Assembly (NCBI GenBank): GCA_021829645.1
Contig: JAKBPI010000003.1
Coordinates: 1 to 64,000, forward strand
Direction: 5' to 3'
DNA length: 64,000 nucleotides
Origin: Actinomycetes bacterium
GTDB taxonomy: Bacteria > Actinomycetota > Acidimicrobiia > Acidimicrobiales > Bog-793
In this document: positions 1-9,963 of the stretch, one piece after another
Position numbering within the stretch: position 1 is the first letter of the stretch
Layout of the letters: each line of letters starts with the position of its first letter
Made by a program: the position numbers and the translations under genes
The notes under the pieces: model-generated
Told to the model about the DNA's origin: nothing
Databases searched by the model: none
Seen by the model: only the letters and a program-made list of their open reading frames with translations

Positions 1-688
1 TCGCTCTATGAAAGCGCAAAAGGAAGAGGCCAGAAAGGTGGATTTCAGGCAGTAGCCGTGACTGGACGCCAACAACCCAGACCCGGATCACACCGCCATC
101 TTTGGAACAAACAGAAAGGAGAAACACGCCCTAACTTTTCCAGCTATATGCGTCAACTGGCTTGATAATTACCGCATACGAACCTAAGCTGTGTATTTTC
201 ACGTACGACTAGTTCAATAGGCTTTTTCTGGGCCTTGGTGATATTTACCTGTTATAAGGAGTCTATGTAACCTGTTCATTAGAGATGAGCTAATTCCGCT
301 TCTTCTTAGATACCTCCACATGACCCATCTTCTATAGGATTCATAGTAAGTAACAGTTCAACGTCTAAAGTCCTCAAAGGAACTTCGCTTCCTTTTAGGT
401 TCTAGCAGTAGATCTCTGGTTCAAGTAGCGATGTCACGGTTATTTCGTTGTTGTCTGTCCTATATTATCCTTGTCCTTTATCGCATCATCTTCTGATATT
501 TCTAATTAGGAACTGTCCTAATCAGAATTGACAGGGAGGGGTACGCACTGCATTGCGAGACAATTTATTAACTTGCTATGTAGTTTCCTTGGCTTATAAA
601 ACTCTTATTGCAGGTACATATATATAATCTACATATTAAAACAGTATATGTGGTAATATGTACATATTAAGCTAACAAAACTAAAAAT

Positions 689-1477
689 ATGCATATAGTT
701 TATTTCGATGAGACAGGAGATGACGGCTATCCCGGTATGACAAATTTGTTTGTTTTAGCATCGTGTACCATTAATGCCGCAAACTGGTTATCCGTGGAAA
801 AACAGATTGATCAGTTCAGAGATCAGCTGAATAATCAATATGGATTTTTACCAAAGTTAGAGATGCATACTAAGCATTTTATGTTAAACAAAAAACCTTA
901 TAGAGAGTATAATTTCGATCAAACAAAACGCTTAGAAATAGTTAAAAGCTATGCTAGTTTTATTTCTACTTTAAAGATAAGTTTTATCAACACTATTATT
1001 AATAAGCAAAAAATAAAAAATGGAGCTTGGGGCAAAAATATTCTTGATAATGCTTTTAAGTATAATGTACAAAGAGTTTATACTACCCTCTGTAAAACAG
1101 AAGACAATAATTTTATAATTATAAGTGATGTCGGTCGTATTGGGGCAATGTGTAATACGACACGGAGAATGAAGAAGGAAAATATAGTTCCTTCTAAATA
1201 TAGTCTAGGTAGCTACCAGCGAAATCTCGATTCTTTGATCGAAGGTCCACTACAAAAAGATTCTAAAGAATCCCATTTCATCCAGCTCTGTGATTTTGTT
1301 TCATACTTTACTGATCTCAAATTGGTTAAACAATTGACTGAAGGCAATTGGCACGCTCGTCTAAACTGGCTTACGGAAGATGATGTTGAAACTATTCTTG
1401 ATACACTAGTTCCTGTTTTTAATAGAGACGCAAACAGTAATCAAGATCAATACGGTTTTGTTGTTTACCCAAAATAA
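689..1477 (+). CDS. DUF3800-type protein (predicted RNase H-like fold family)
   Basis: ORF 262 aa; N-terminal 'MHIVYFDETGDDG' and distal 'HFIQLCDFVSYF' match the DUF3800 pattern (YxDExG...; xxQLaDfv). Confidence 0.75.
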   Translation: MHIVYFDETGDDGYPGMTNLFVLASCTINAANWLSVEKQIDQFRDQLNNQYGFLPKLEMHTKHFMLNKKPYREYNFDQTKRLEIVKSYASFISTLKISFINTIINKQKIKNGAWGKNILDNAFKYNVQRVYTTLCKTEDNNFIIISDVGRIGAMCNTTRRMKKENIVPSKYSLGSYQRNLDSLIEGPLQKDSKESHFIQLCDFVSYFTDLKLVKQLTEGNWHARLNWLTEDDVETILDTLVPVFNRDANSNQDQYGFVVYPK

Positions 1478-2655
1478 AACACCTCCTACGTGCGAAAAGC
1501 ATTTCGGAGGTTCGTATACAACTATATCATGAATATGTGTCATATTGTCAGCGAGGACTAATACTTTTTATCTCATAGCCAGTTACTAACGACTTATAGT
1601 ACGAGAGTAACGGTCGTCATTGATGATATATCGCGGACGGAGATATCCTAACTTTGGTACCTAAATATTGAAATGTAGCTTATTATTCTATTGCATAGAA
1701 CTGAGTTGATATCTGCTTGTAGCCGCTAACGATAATTGTGAAAGCTTACTCTTTGTCTTTATATCTCAAGTGTCAAATGGTCCTTATCAAAGCTTTTGGG
1801 TCCTAGCGTAGCTGATTGCGATTTATTCCACTTAGATAGCCTGCGATCTTATGGTGTTTAGGATAACCAAGCTGTTCATTTTTTCTTATGACATTTCTTC
1901 GATAACAGGTTTATCACCTAGGCATTAGTCCGTCTTTACCGACTAGATCACAAAATTTTTTAGTACCGGATTATTTCAGTAAGACTAGAGCCTGGAGTAT
2001 AGCAATTATGGCTTTTGCTAAATCAGATGCTCGGTATTTCCCCTAGTGTGTTTTGTTTGATCTTTTTACTGTATAACTCATTTTGTTCCTTTCATTTTAG
2101 GTAATGGAGTTTACGCATAAAGTTTTATTGGTCCTAGAAAAATACCGGCTTTGAAATATAGATGGCCCAGAGCCAATATAGCTTTTTACTTCCCTAAAAT
2201 ACTAGTGCTTTATGCAATGTTTCCTTATAGACAAATATCTGTGATACCAAGACAACACATCAGGAAACAATTAGTTAGATTGTATAAAACTAAAATATAT
2301 AAACCTGGTTGTTTCGCTTAGAAACGGACTAATTGGAACAGTCAGCGATTTGGAAATTGCATTACCTAAAATAGATTTATCTAGATCACAACGATGTACT
2401 CATACATAGACTTTAGACTTATTTGTCGGGTCAAAGAGATGCCATTTACTACAAGAGCTATACGAAAAACTCATAATGACAACATCACAATGCACGGTAA
2501 ATGAACTGTTGCATTAAATACGGGTTGATTCTATTCCCTCTGCTATGAGAACCCTTATAGCTAAGCTCACGACACTTACCGACTGACCTGAGCGGATCAT
2601 CCCGAAGCCGACTAGGCTAAGTCTTGCGGGTGATTTGGTTTGAAACAGGAAAAGC

Positions 2656-2714
2656 TGGCGGGGGAGGTGGGATTCGGACCTAGGGCCCCCTGCGAGACAC
2701 ACGATTTCCAACTG
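2656..2714 (-). pseudogene. 3' fragment of a tRNA-Ser(GGA)-like gene, decayed (possible att scar)
   Basis: Reverse complement reads ttggaaatcgtg...tccgaatcccacctcccccgcca: anticodon loop to CCA end resembles tRNA-Ser, but no matching 5' half (no acceptor 5' strand, no CACGA stem) and T-stem mismatches. Confidence 0.45.
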
Positions 2715-3061
2715 TCTGAGCGCGTACTCAGATGCAACATTGTGGCTATGTTGCAGACAGTGATATCAATCTGCACAAAGCGTTTTGAAACGTGCATTAG
2801 CCTGGCGTTTCAACTTGGCTTGACTCAAGCCTTCAGAACGTAACGCAGGGGGTTCGTCATGCGTGTCTTGAGAACTCCCTGTTTTCAGGTATGGAGAGTG
2901 GCCACTTAAAAATTTTCAGGAAAGCGTGTACAAAAATATCAGAGCGTTGTTATTTGAGATACAAACATAAAAGCTATTAAGATTATTAGGCTACTATGTG
3001 TTTGTAATAACATTTTGTAGTAGCATTTCTTGCGGGATTTTCTAAGGAGGCAAGTACCGCT

Positions 3062-3748
3062 GTGGCGATAAAAAACGCCGGTACTCAGGGATCGGGTAAC
3101 ACAGGAGCCAAGGGAAAGTTCAAAAAAGACAAAGATTTCGACTTGGCCGTTACGGCTGAAATTCCCCAAGTCCAGCCCAAAGAAGTTTATTCGCTTCAAC
3201 TTCCTCTGTCACCGGGGGCTCGTAGACATCAAAAACGTAAGCCCGCCCCCTTTGCCGTGAGGGCGCTGGTCTGGTTTCTTGTATTTTTGGTACTTTTAGG
3301 ATTGGGTGGAATTTGGATTGAGCACGTGCATTCCGGCTGGTTTGCCTCCCTGCGAAACACCGTATCCGGTACCGGTACTACTCAGTCTCGTTCCACCGGA
3401 AGACAAACCACGGGAAGTCAAGTAAAGCAAAAAATAGCGTACGGCACTGTCGCCTATGGCAAAAACGAAGAAACGATCGCCGTTCCCATATCGGGGTACG
3501 ATATCAATATAGTAGTGGATAAGCCCTGCTGGGTAAAAATTTATTCACCGGCTGGTTCATCAAATATTTTATTTGAACAGGTGTTACCTGCTTCCCAAGG
3601 TACGAAAACTTTACAAATTACGGGCAGTTCAAGGGTAACTTTTGGAGCGGTGCCGGTTTCTTTTTCGATAACAAGCGGCAGTACTACGGTATTTAAATTA
3701 AGCAGTCCAAAAGTGCTGCCTTTCCAATATATTTTCTCAACTAAGTAA
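3062..3748 (+). CDS. Single-pass membrane protein with a C-terminal beta-rich domain resembling DUF4115 (RodZ C-terminal-like)
   Basis: GTG start after aaggagg; one TM (ALVWFLVFLVLLGLGGIWI), Ser/Thr linker, then 'YDINIVVDKPCWVKIYSPAGSSNILFEQVL'. Confidence 0.5.
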   Translation: MAIKNAGTQGSGNTGAKGKFKKDKDFDLAVTAEIPQVQPKEVYSLQLPLSPGARRHQKRKPAPFAVRALVWFLVFLVLLGLGGIWIEHVHSGWFASLRNTVSGTGTTQSRSTGRQTTGSQVKQKIAYGTVAYGKNEETIAVPISGYDINIVVDKPCWVKIYSPAGSSNILFEQVLPASQGTKTLQITGSSRVTFGAVPVSFSITSGSTTVFKLSSPKVLPFQYIFSTK

Positions 3749-3755
3749 GGTAAAA

Positions 3756-4466
3756 ATGCAAGCAAAAACCGCGAATATCTTAAGACAGGAACGCTTTTGG
3801 GGCAGTAGAGCCAGATCATGGGATCACGGAGCCGACAACAATCCCGGTTTGGTCAAAGTCGTGGAGAAAGTGATCTCTTCTTCTAAGTTGGAAACAGACT
3901 TTACGGTACTTGACTTGGGATGCGGATCCGGCCAGCTGGCAATTAGAATTGCCCCCTTTGTCAAAAAAGTGATTGCGGTGGACATAAGCCAAAATATGAT
4001 TAACTTATTGCAGGAAAACGCCGCCGCTAAGGGTATAGAAAATATCGAGACGATCGTGGTACCGGTAGAACATCTCATATTGGACGATGCCTCAATTGAC
4101 GCGGTGGTTTCCAATTATGCACTGCATCACCTCAAAGATGACGACAAAGCTCTGATAGTGCAAAAGTCATTTTTATGGTTGCGAGCAGGCGGGCAACTAA
4201 CGATAGGCGATATGATGTTCGGTAGGGGCATGGATGCCCGAGACAGACAGATTATAGGTTCCAAACTGGCTCTAATGGTAAAGCGCGGACCGGGGGGCTG
4301 GTGGCGTATTTGTAAAAACGCCTTTAGGTATTTGCTGCGCTTACACGAGAGACCCGTTTCCGTGGCCGCTTGGAAATCCATGCTGCAAAAAGCGGGATTT
4401 ACGGGAATTGAGGCATCGGAAGTGGTGAACGAGGCAGCCGTAGTATTTGGGTTCAAGGAACAATAA
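3756..4466 (+). CDS. Class I SAM-dependent methyltransferase
   Basis: Motif I 'FTVLDLGCGSGQLAIRIAP', 'VIAVDISQNMI', 'DAVVSNYALHHL'. Confidence 0.85.
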   Translation: MQAKTANILRQERFWGSRARSWDHGADNNPGLVKVVEKVISSSKLETDFTVLDLGCGSGQLAIRIAPFVKKVIAVDISQNMINLLQENAAAKGIENIETIVVPVEHLILDDASIDAVVSNYALHHLKDDDKALIVQKSFLWLRAGGQLTIGDMMFGRGMDARDRQIIGSKLALMVKRGPGGWWRICKNAFRYLLRLHERPVSVAAWKSMLQKAGFTGIEASEVVNEAAVVFGFKEQ

Positions 4467-5850
4467 CCGGGAAGCAGTTTATATATTGGCATCATCAGGA
4501 CAATACGTTGGCTTTATTGGGGATAGGTTTGATTTAGGGACTAAAGCGAAAAACAAGGACTTTGCCATACTCCTTCTGGCAAGAGCCCTGATGAGTGGAG
4601 CCAGGGCGCTCTCAGGCGTGATAGCGGCCATTTACTTATCGATAATAGGCTTTAATGCTTTTGAGATCGGTATGGTATTTCTGGCCATAGGAATTTTTTC
4701 CGCCGTTTTGTCTTCTTTGATAGGTTTGGTATCCGATCAGTTCGGCACCAAACCTTTTTTGGTAGTCATTCCCCTGTTTGCCTGTCTGGCGGGTGCCAGC
4801 TTTGCTTTTTCAGACAATCACGTTTTACTCATCCTGATGGCAACACTGGGCACTTTTGGCAGGGGTGCCGGAGCGGGTGCCGGAGCAGTGGGCCCGTATC
4901 AGCCCGCCGAATCGTCTTTACTGTTACAAATTTCCGGTCACAAGAAAAGGAATAAAGCTTTTGCCATGATGGCCAGTGCTTCGGCTTTTGGAGCCGTAGT
5001 AGGCGGCATTTTGTCGGCGGTGATGACCCCTGGTACACATGTCGTTCATTCGGCACTGGCAGCGTACAGGGATGCGTTTTTAGCCACTGCTGTTCTGGCC
5101 GGACTGGCCGGAGCGGTGGCTATAGCGCTAAATCCGGACTCTGGACGATTGGAAGAATCCGATGTCGTCGACGACTTGGATGCAGGTCGGGAAGAGACAG
5201 AAAGTGCCGCTGCAGTCAAAGTCAAACGCAGCATCAAATTTCCTCACAAGAGCAAGCCTCTTTTGTACCGGCTCTGGCTGACTAACGGAATTAATGGACT
5301 TGGTGTCGGATTTTTTGGTCCCTTTGTCTCTTATTGGTTTTATAAGAGGTTTAATTTATCCACTGCCGAAATAGGCTATCTGTTCGTTATATTGAACGCA
5401 GTTACCATGTTTTCCACCTTGTCGGCTAGCCGCGTGGCAAAGTACTTTGGAATTATCAAGGCAACTGTTTACTTACGCACCGTGCAAGGCATATTGCTAA
5501 TTCCACTGGCGCTATCGCCCAATGTATACGTTGCTGGAGCAGTTTTTCTCGTTCGCTCTTTGGTGCAGAGGATGAGTGTACCTTTGCGACAGTCTTACGT
5601 CTTAGCCATGGCGGATGAAACCGAACGGGCAAGTGTGGCGGCTCTATCTAATTTTCCGTCTCAAGTGGCCATGTCGGCAAGTCCTGTTTTAGCGGGGTAT
5701 ATTTATGACGAAATTAGTTTGGCCATTCCTTTTGAGATAGCCGGTGTCTTACAACTGATCAATTCGATTGTATATTGGGAGTTTTTTAAGAATACTCCTC
5801 CGGAAGACGAAGTGAGAAAATCAGTGCAGCCCAGTATATCCGGCAATTAG
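4447..5850 (+). CDS. MFS transporter (start may lie downstream of the ORF start)
   Basis: Multiple TM segments, MFS-like loop 'GLVSDQFGTKPFLVVIP'; overlaps the previous gene. Confidence 0.8.
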   Translation: MGSRNNNREAVYILASSGQYVGFIGDRFDLGTKAKNKDFAILLLARALMSGARALSGVIAAIYLSIIGFNAFEIGMVFLAIGIFSAVLSSLIGLVSDQFGTKPFLVVIPLFACLAGASFAFSDNHVLLILMATLGTFGRGAGAGAGAVGPYQPAESSLLLQISGHKKRNKAFAMMASASAFGAVVGGILSAVMTPGTHVVHSALAAYRDAFLATAVLAGLAGAVAIALNPDSGRLEESDVVDDLDAGREETESAAAVKVKRSIKFPHKSKPLLYRLWLTNGINGLGVGFFGPFVSYWFYKRFNLSTAEIGYLFVILNAVTMFSTLSASRVAKYFGIIKATVYLRTVQGILLIPLALSPNVYVAGAVFLVRSLVQRMSVPLRQSYVLAMADETERASVAALSNFPSQVAMSASPVLAGYIYDEISLAIPFEIAGVLQLINSIVYWEFFKNTPPEDEVRKSVQPSISGN

Positions 5851-5857
5851 AAAATCT

Positions 5858-6634
5858 CTATTTGGTTTTTTTCGGCAGTTCGAATTTGTAACCAAGACCT
5901 CTTATGGTAATGATGAGATGAGGATTAGCCGGGTCCTCCTCTATCCTGGACCGCAACCTCTTGACATGTACGTCAAGTGTTTTTGTATCCCCTACGTAAT
6001 CATATCCCCAGATCCGCTCTATGAGTACTTCTCTGGTCACAACTTTGCCGGCGTGTAACATCAGCTGTTCTAAGAGCTCAAACTCTTTACGGGGTAGCAT
6101 AACTTCAGATTCGCGTACTATACACTCATGACGGTCCGGATCCAAGACCAGTTCACCTATTTGCAGTACCCCTTCACTCATCGATCTATTATAGGTAGTG
6201 CCTGCATCGGCGGTTTGTATAAGTTGAGTCGAGTTAGTTTCGCCTTTTTCCTGTGCGGAACGCCTGATGACCGCTCGCATGCGTGAGATTAATTCATGTA
6301 TTCTGAATGGCTTTGTCACGTAGTCGTCGGCACCGATTTCGAGTCCGACAACGGTATCTATTTCTGTAGACTTGGCGGTCAGCATAATAATAGGAACCCC
6401 GGAGAACATTCTGATTTGTCTGCACACGTCCAAACCGCTCATTTTGGGCAACATGATATCCAGCAGAACAATATCAGACGGCTGCTCTTTGAAGCTTTCC
6501 AGTGCTTCCATACCGTCTCTGGCAATCCTGACCACAAAGCCTTCACGCGTCAAATTTAGTTCCAAGGCTTCGATAAAGGACTCTTCGTCCTCTGCAATCA
6601 ATACCTCTGTTTGTTTTTCAGGCGATTTTGGCAA
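5858..6634 (-). CDS. regX3: OmpR/PhoB-family response regulator, RegX3-like
   Basis: Receiver domain with 'DIVLLDIMLPKMSGLDVCRQIR' and 'GADDYVTKPF'; winged helix ending 'GYDYVGDTKTLDVHVKRLRSRIEEDPANPHLIITIRGLGYKFE'. Confidence 0.75.
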   Translation of the reverse strand: MPKSPEKQTEVLIAEDEESFIEALELNLTREGFVVRIARDGMEALESFKEQPSDIVLLDIMLPKMSGLDVCRQIRMFSGVPIIMLTAKSTEIDTVVGLEIGADDYVTKPFRIHELISRMRAVIRRSAQEKGETNSTQLIQTADAGTTYNRSMSEGVLQIGELVLDPDRHECIVRESEVMLPRKEFELLEQLMLHAGKVVTREVLIERIWGYDYVGDTKTLDVHVKRLRSRIEEDPANPHLIITIRGLGYKFELPKKTK

Positions 6635-6685
6635 AGTATCTCATCCTCTGACCGGCATTATAGTAATAAGGTGTCATAACAACAA

Positions 6686-7987
6686 CTAATCGTCACCATT
6701 TTTAATAGTAGTGAATAAATTCTTATCGGCCACTCCGTGCAGTGGAATTCTGATGGTAAAGACGGACCCCTCACCTTCTCTTGAATCCACCTCGATCGTA
6801 CCTCCATGGTTTTGTGTGACGTGTCTTACGATGGCAAGTCCAAGACCGGTCCCACCTGTCTGTCTGCTTCTTCCGTGGTCTACGCGGTAAAATCTTTCAA
6901 AAATTCTTGTCAAGTCCCTGGTCGGAATCCCGATTCCGCTGTCTTGTATGGAGACGGAAACTTCATCTTGGTCAACTTTGCCCAAGCAAATAACGGTACT
7001 CCCTTCGTAGGAGAATTTGACGGCATTTTCTAAAAGATTGTAAATGGCAGAAGTCAATTGCCTTCTGTCACCCAGCACACTGACCGGCGGGGAAGGTTCG
7101 ATGAGTTGGATATCGACTTTTCTTTGTTCTGCTGAAGCCCATACCCGCTCGGCAGCCTCGGCCATACATAAGTTCACCAGTACGGGTTCTCTGGGGGGCG
7201 ATTCTTCGCTTTCGATTCTGGTCAAGTCGAGTAAATCATCAATGACCCTGCTGATACGGAAGGCCTCCATGTGGATTCTTTCAGCAAGCCGTTTTTGAAT
7301 ATCTGGTTCCGTTTCCGTTAATAAAGTTTCGGCTAACAACCCCAAAGCACCCATAGGCGTTTTTAACTCGTGGCTGACGTTGGCGACAAAGTCTCTGCGT
7401 ATTTCCTCAAGACGTTTCTTTTCTGAAATATCCTCAATAACTGCCAAAACTCCGAGGGCCCTTTGACCGTTATCCAAGGCTCTTGTCTTAACGCTCAAGG
7501 TTCTCCTGGGCGGACCGTATAGCTCGAGAATACGTTCCTCTTCACCGCCTATAGCGGTTTCTTTGATCAGGTCGTCAACGGCCTGTGTGGTAATAGGGTC
7601 ACCTGAAGAGTCTCTGACAATTTCAATAGCCCTGATGTTGTGGAAAACGGGTTCTCCGTGTTCGTCGCATACGATGATTGCCTGAGGCAGGGAATCAAGG
7701 GACTTTCTGAGTCTAATGGCTTCCGAACTGGCTTCCGTCACGGCTTCAGTTGCCAAGTCGGTAGCTTTTTCAACAAGCGTTATGGAGTCATCCAGAGATT
7801 TGGGATCCTGTTCGATGTGACCTATACCAAGTCTGGTGGCCAACGATGTTAAACGCAAGTTGAGCGAATTGCTTATTTTCTTCTTGGTAATCACAGAGGT
7901 TAGCAAAATAACCAAAAGTACAGCCAAGACGGCTACACCTATGGTAATACCCAGTGAGGAACCGTTGATATTGATATTCGCCAGCAC
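6686..7987 (-). CDS. senX3: Sensor histidine kinase, SenX3/PhoR-like
   Basis: N-terminal TM, PAS-like region, H-box 'RRDFVANVSHELKTPMGALGLLAETLL', N/G boxes 'GIGIPTRDLTRIFERFYRVDHGRSRQTGGTGLGLAIVRH'. Confidence 0.75.
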   Translation of the reverse strand: MLANININGSSLGITIGVAVLAVLLVILLTSVITKKKISNSLNLRLTSLATRLGIGHIEQDPKSLDDSITLVEKATDLATEAVTEASSEAIRLRKSLDSLPQAIIVCDEHGEPVFHNIRAIEIVRDSSGDPITTQAVDDLIKETAIGGEEERILELYGPPRRTLSVKTRALDNGQRALGVLAVIEDISEKKRLEEIRRDFVANVSHELKTPMGALGLLAETLLTETEPDIQKRLAERIHMEAFRISRVIDDLLDLTRIESEESPPREPVLVNLCMAEAAERVWASAEQRKVDIQLIEPSPPVSVLGDRRQLTSAIYNLLENAVKFSYEGSTVICLGKVDQDEVSVSIQDSGIGIPTRDLTRIFERFYRVDHGRSRQTGGTGLGLAIVRHVTQNHGGTIEVDSREGEGSVFTIRIPLHGVADKNLFTTIKNGDD

Positions 7988-8084
7988 TATAGCTCCCTGC
8001 GGTCAGAATTTAAGCAGCTGATATGATGCCATATTGCCATAATAGTTTATTTAGATGGCCGGATATAACTCCTAACGGATAATG

Positions 8085-8099
8085 CTGCCAAATTGGCAG
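8085..8099. promoter_or_regulatory. Perfect palindrome ctgccaa-a-ttggcag (operator-like)
   Basis: Read directly; lies in the divergent intergenic region between senX3-like and the T4SS-like module. Confidence 0.35.
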
Positions 8100-8176
8100 T
8101 TTTTCGATCACTTGGCAAGAGAGTTGGAAACCCTCTGTCCGTAGAGGGTCCAAGTCTACTTTTATTTCCGGCACTC

Positions 8177-8189
8177 TGCCAACCTGGCA
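8177..8189. promoter_or_regulatory. Second TGCCA-N3-TGGCA palindrome
   Basis: tgcca acc tggca, same half-sites and spacing as the palindrome at 8085-8099. Confidence 0.3.
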
Positions 8190-8362
8190 AAAGATACCCA
8201 TTTTTTAATTTTCTGTCGCTTATTTTTCCTAAAGTCCGGAAATTTTTAGAGCGGTAAAGTCCCAGTAGCTTGCGATGTTAGACAGGCTGTGTACCAATTG
8301 CAATCCTTGAAATATGTTTGCATTTGGTATCAATAAAAGTTGGCATATAAAAAGGAGTATAA

Positions 8363-8659
8363 ATGCTGTCTTCATTTATTTTAGAAGGTGTCGTCAATCT
8401 TAACCCTACCCAATCAGGACTGCCGGGGACCTCTCAATTACAAAGTCTAATCAACGGAGTTGCCTTTTGGGGACTTTTGGCTGCTCTGGCTGGACTTGTC
8501 ATTGGGGCAGGTACTTGGGCGCTGGGGGCCCATTCCAACAACTATCAGCACTCGGCTACCGGACGAAGAGCTGTTCTGATTTCTATAGCGGCTGTTTTGA
8601 TCATAGGTGCCGCACCCGCCATTCTGAACTTCTTCTTTAAAACCGGAGAAGGTTTTTAG
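8363..8659 (+). CDS. Small two-TM protein, candidate VirB2/TrbC-like pilin of a T4SS-like module
   Basis: 98 aa, two hydrophobic helices, first gene of a tightly packed cluster with T4SS ATPases. Confidence 0.45.
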   Translation: MLSSFILEGVVNLNPTQSGLPGTSQLQSLINGVAFWGLLAALAGLVIGAGTWALGAHSNNYQHSATGRRAVLISIAAVLIIGAAPAILNFFFKTGEGF

Positions 8660-8661
8660 TC

Positions 8662-9963
8662 ATGCTCATTGCTCCGGGGATTATAGCCCACATCGTCAGC
8701 TCTGTTTTTGGTCTTCTGGTGAGCTGGGTCGGTCATGGAGCCGCCACTGTGGTGACAGAAGTCGGGAAAGCCATGGCCACTACCACCAGTCCTATCCTAA
8801 ATGCCGGTTTTTTGACCGAGTACAAAGCCATGGGTGCAATAGGGGCAGTTATGTGTTTACCGATAGTCATTTTTGCGGTGATACAGGCTATCGTGCATCA
8901 AGATTTGGGTACTCTCGTCAGGGTTATCTTGATTAGGCTTCCCGCTTCGATTCTTTTGGCCGCTGCCGCCGTGAGTATAGTGCAACTGGGACTGAGCGCA
9001 ACCGACGGATTTTGTAATTATCTGTTACAAGCTACACAGAGCCAAACCGATTCTGTCTTTGGCGTGGTGACCACACTTCTGCTTGGTATCAGCGGAGTCG
9101 GAAAGCCTTTACTTCCTTTCACGGGTTTTGCTGCGTTACTCTTTGCGATTCTTGCAGCGATTCTCGCCATTCTGCTGTGGTTGGAGTTGGCTCTCAGGTC
9201 AGCTGCGGTAGCCATAACTACTCTCTTTTTACCTCTGGCACTGGCCGGTTCTACATGGAGTGCGACGTCTCATTGGGCCAAACGCCTCGGGGAAACAATA
9301 TTTGCACTTATTATATCCAAATTAGTCATCGTGGCGATTTTGGATTTAGCAACCGTTACTTTAGCCAGTGTAGGTTCAGACGGTATTTCAGCAGGGGTGA
9401 CCGGAATGGCAATTCTATTTTTGGCGGCTTTGGCCCCTTATGTAGTTCTAAAACTCATACCGATGTTTGAGCAAGGCGCGCTCTCGCACTTGGAAGGAGT
9501 GGCCAGACGGCCTCTGCATTTGATGGATACCCAGAGTTTTACCCGCAGGATGGCCATCGAGGGTTCTGACTTTTTCAACAGATGGGGAGGGGGAAACGGT
9601 GACAATGACGATCCGGCTGATTTTGTGGGCGGAGGAGTTCCCGGCGGCGGTTCTGACGGAGGCGGCGTGTCTTTCTACCCAACGGGAACCAAAAGTGTCG
9701 TCAGCACCCCAGAGGTCAAAGACACTCAGTATGAAGTAGGAGAAAACAATGTTTTTAGGGGCCAAAAGATAACCCCCGAACAGCAACTTTTGTCGGAAAA
9801 AATGTATAATGACCTCCTTCGTCACGGCAATTTGCATAATTTCGATGTCACAACCGAAGTGGCTAAGCTGAGCGAATCAACTCTTTTACCGACAGAAACC
9901 AAAGTAGTCAACAGTGGCGATGAAGCTCGTTTTAAGGAACATAACGACGTCGATTCGAAATGA
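8662..9963 (+). CDS. Polytopic membrane protein, TrbL/VirB6-like
   Basis: 433 aa; multiple TM helices in the N-terminal two thirds, Gly-rich hydrophilic tail; overlaps the next ORF by 4 nt. Confidence 0.6.
   Translation: MLIAPGIIAHIVSSVFGLLVSWVGHGAATVVTEVGKAMATTTSPILNAGFLTEYKAMGAIGAVMCLPIVIFAVIQAIVHQDLGTLVRVILIRLPASILLAAAAVSIVQLGLSATDGFCNYLLQATQSQTDSVFGVVTTLLLGISGVGKPLLPFTGFAALLFAILAAILAILLWLELALRSAAVAITTLFLPLALAGSTWSATSHWAKRLGETIFALIISKLVIVAILDLATVTLASVGSDGISAGVTGMAILFLAALAPYVVLKLIPMFEQGALSHLEGVARRPLHLMDTQSFTRRMAIEGSDFFNRWGGGNGDNDDPADFVGGGVPGGGSDGGGVSFYPTGTKSVVSTPEVKDTQYEVGENNVFRGQKITPEQQLLSEKMYNDLLRHGNLHNFDVTTEVAKLSESTLLPTETKVVNSGDEARFKEHNDVDSK

Noticed and set aside
1-165. Frame-1 open reading to TGA at 163-165 ('SLYESAKGRGQKGGFQAVAVTGRQQ...MRQLA*'), possible 3' end of a gene
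   Set aside because: Only 54 codons, no recognisable family, start outside the window; not enough to call a CDS.
2514-2843. Small ORFs overlapping the tRNA-like fragment (65, 61 and 67 aa)
   Set aside because: Overlapping in several frames, no family pattern; the region is better explained as a tRNA remnant in non-coding DNA.
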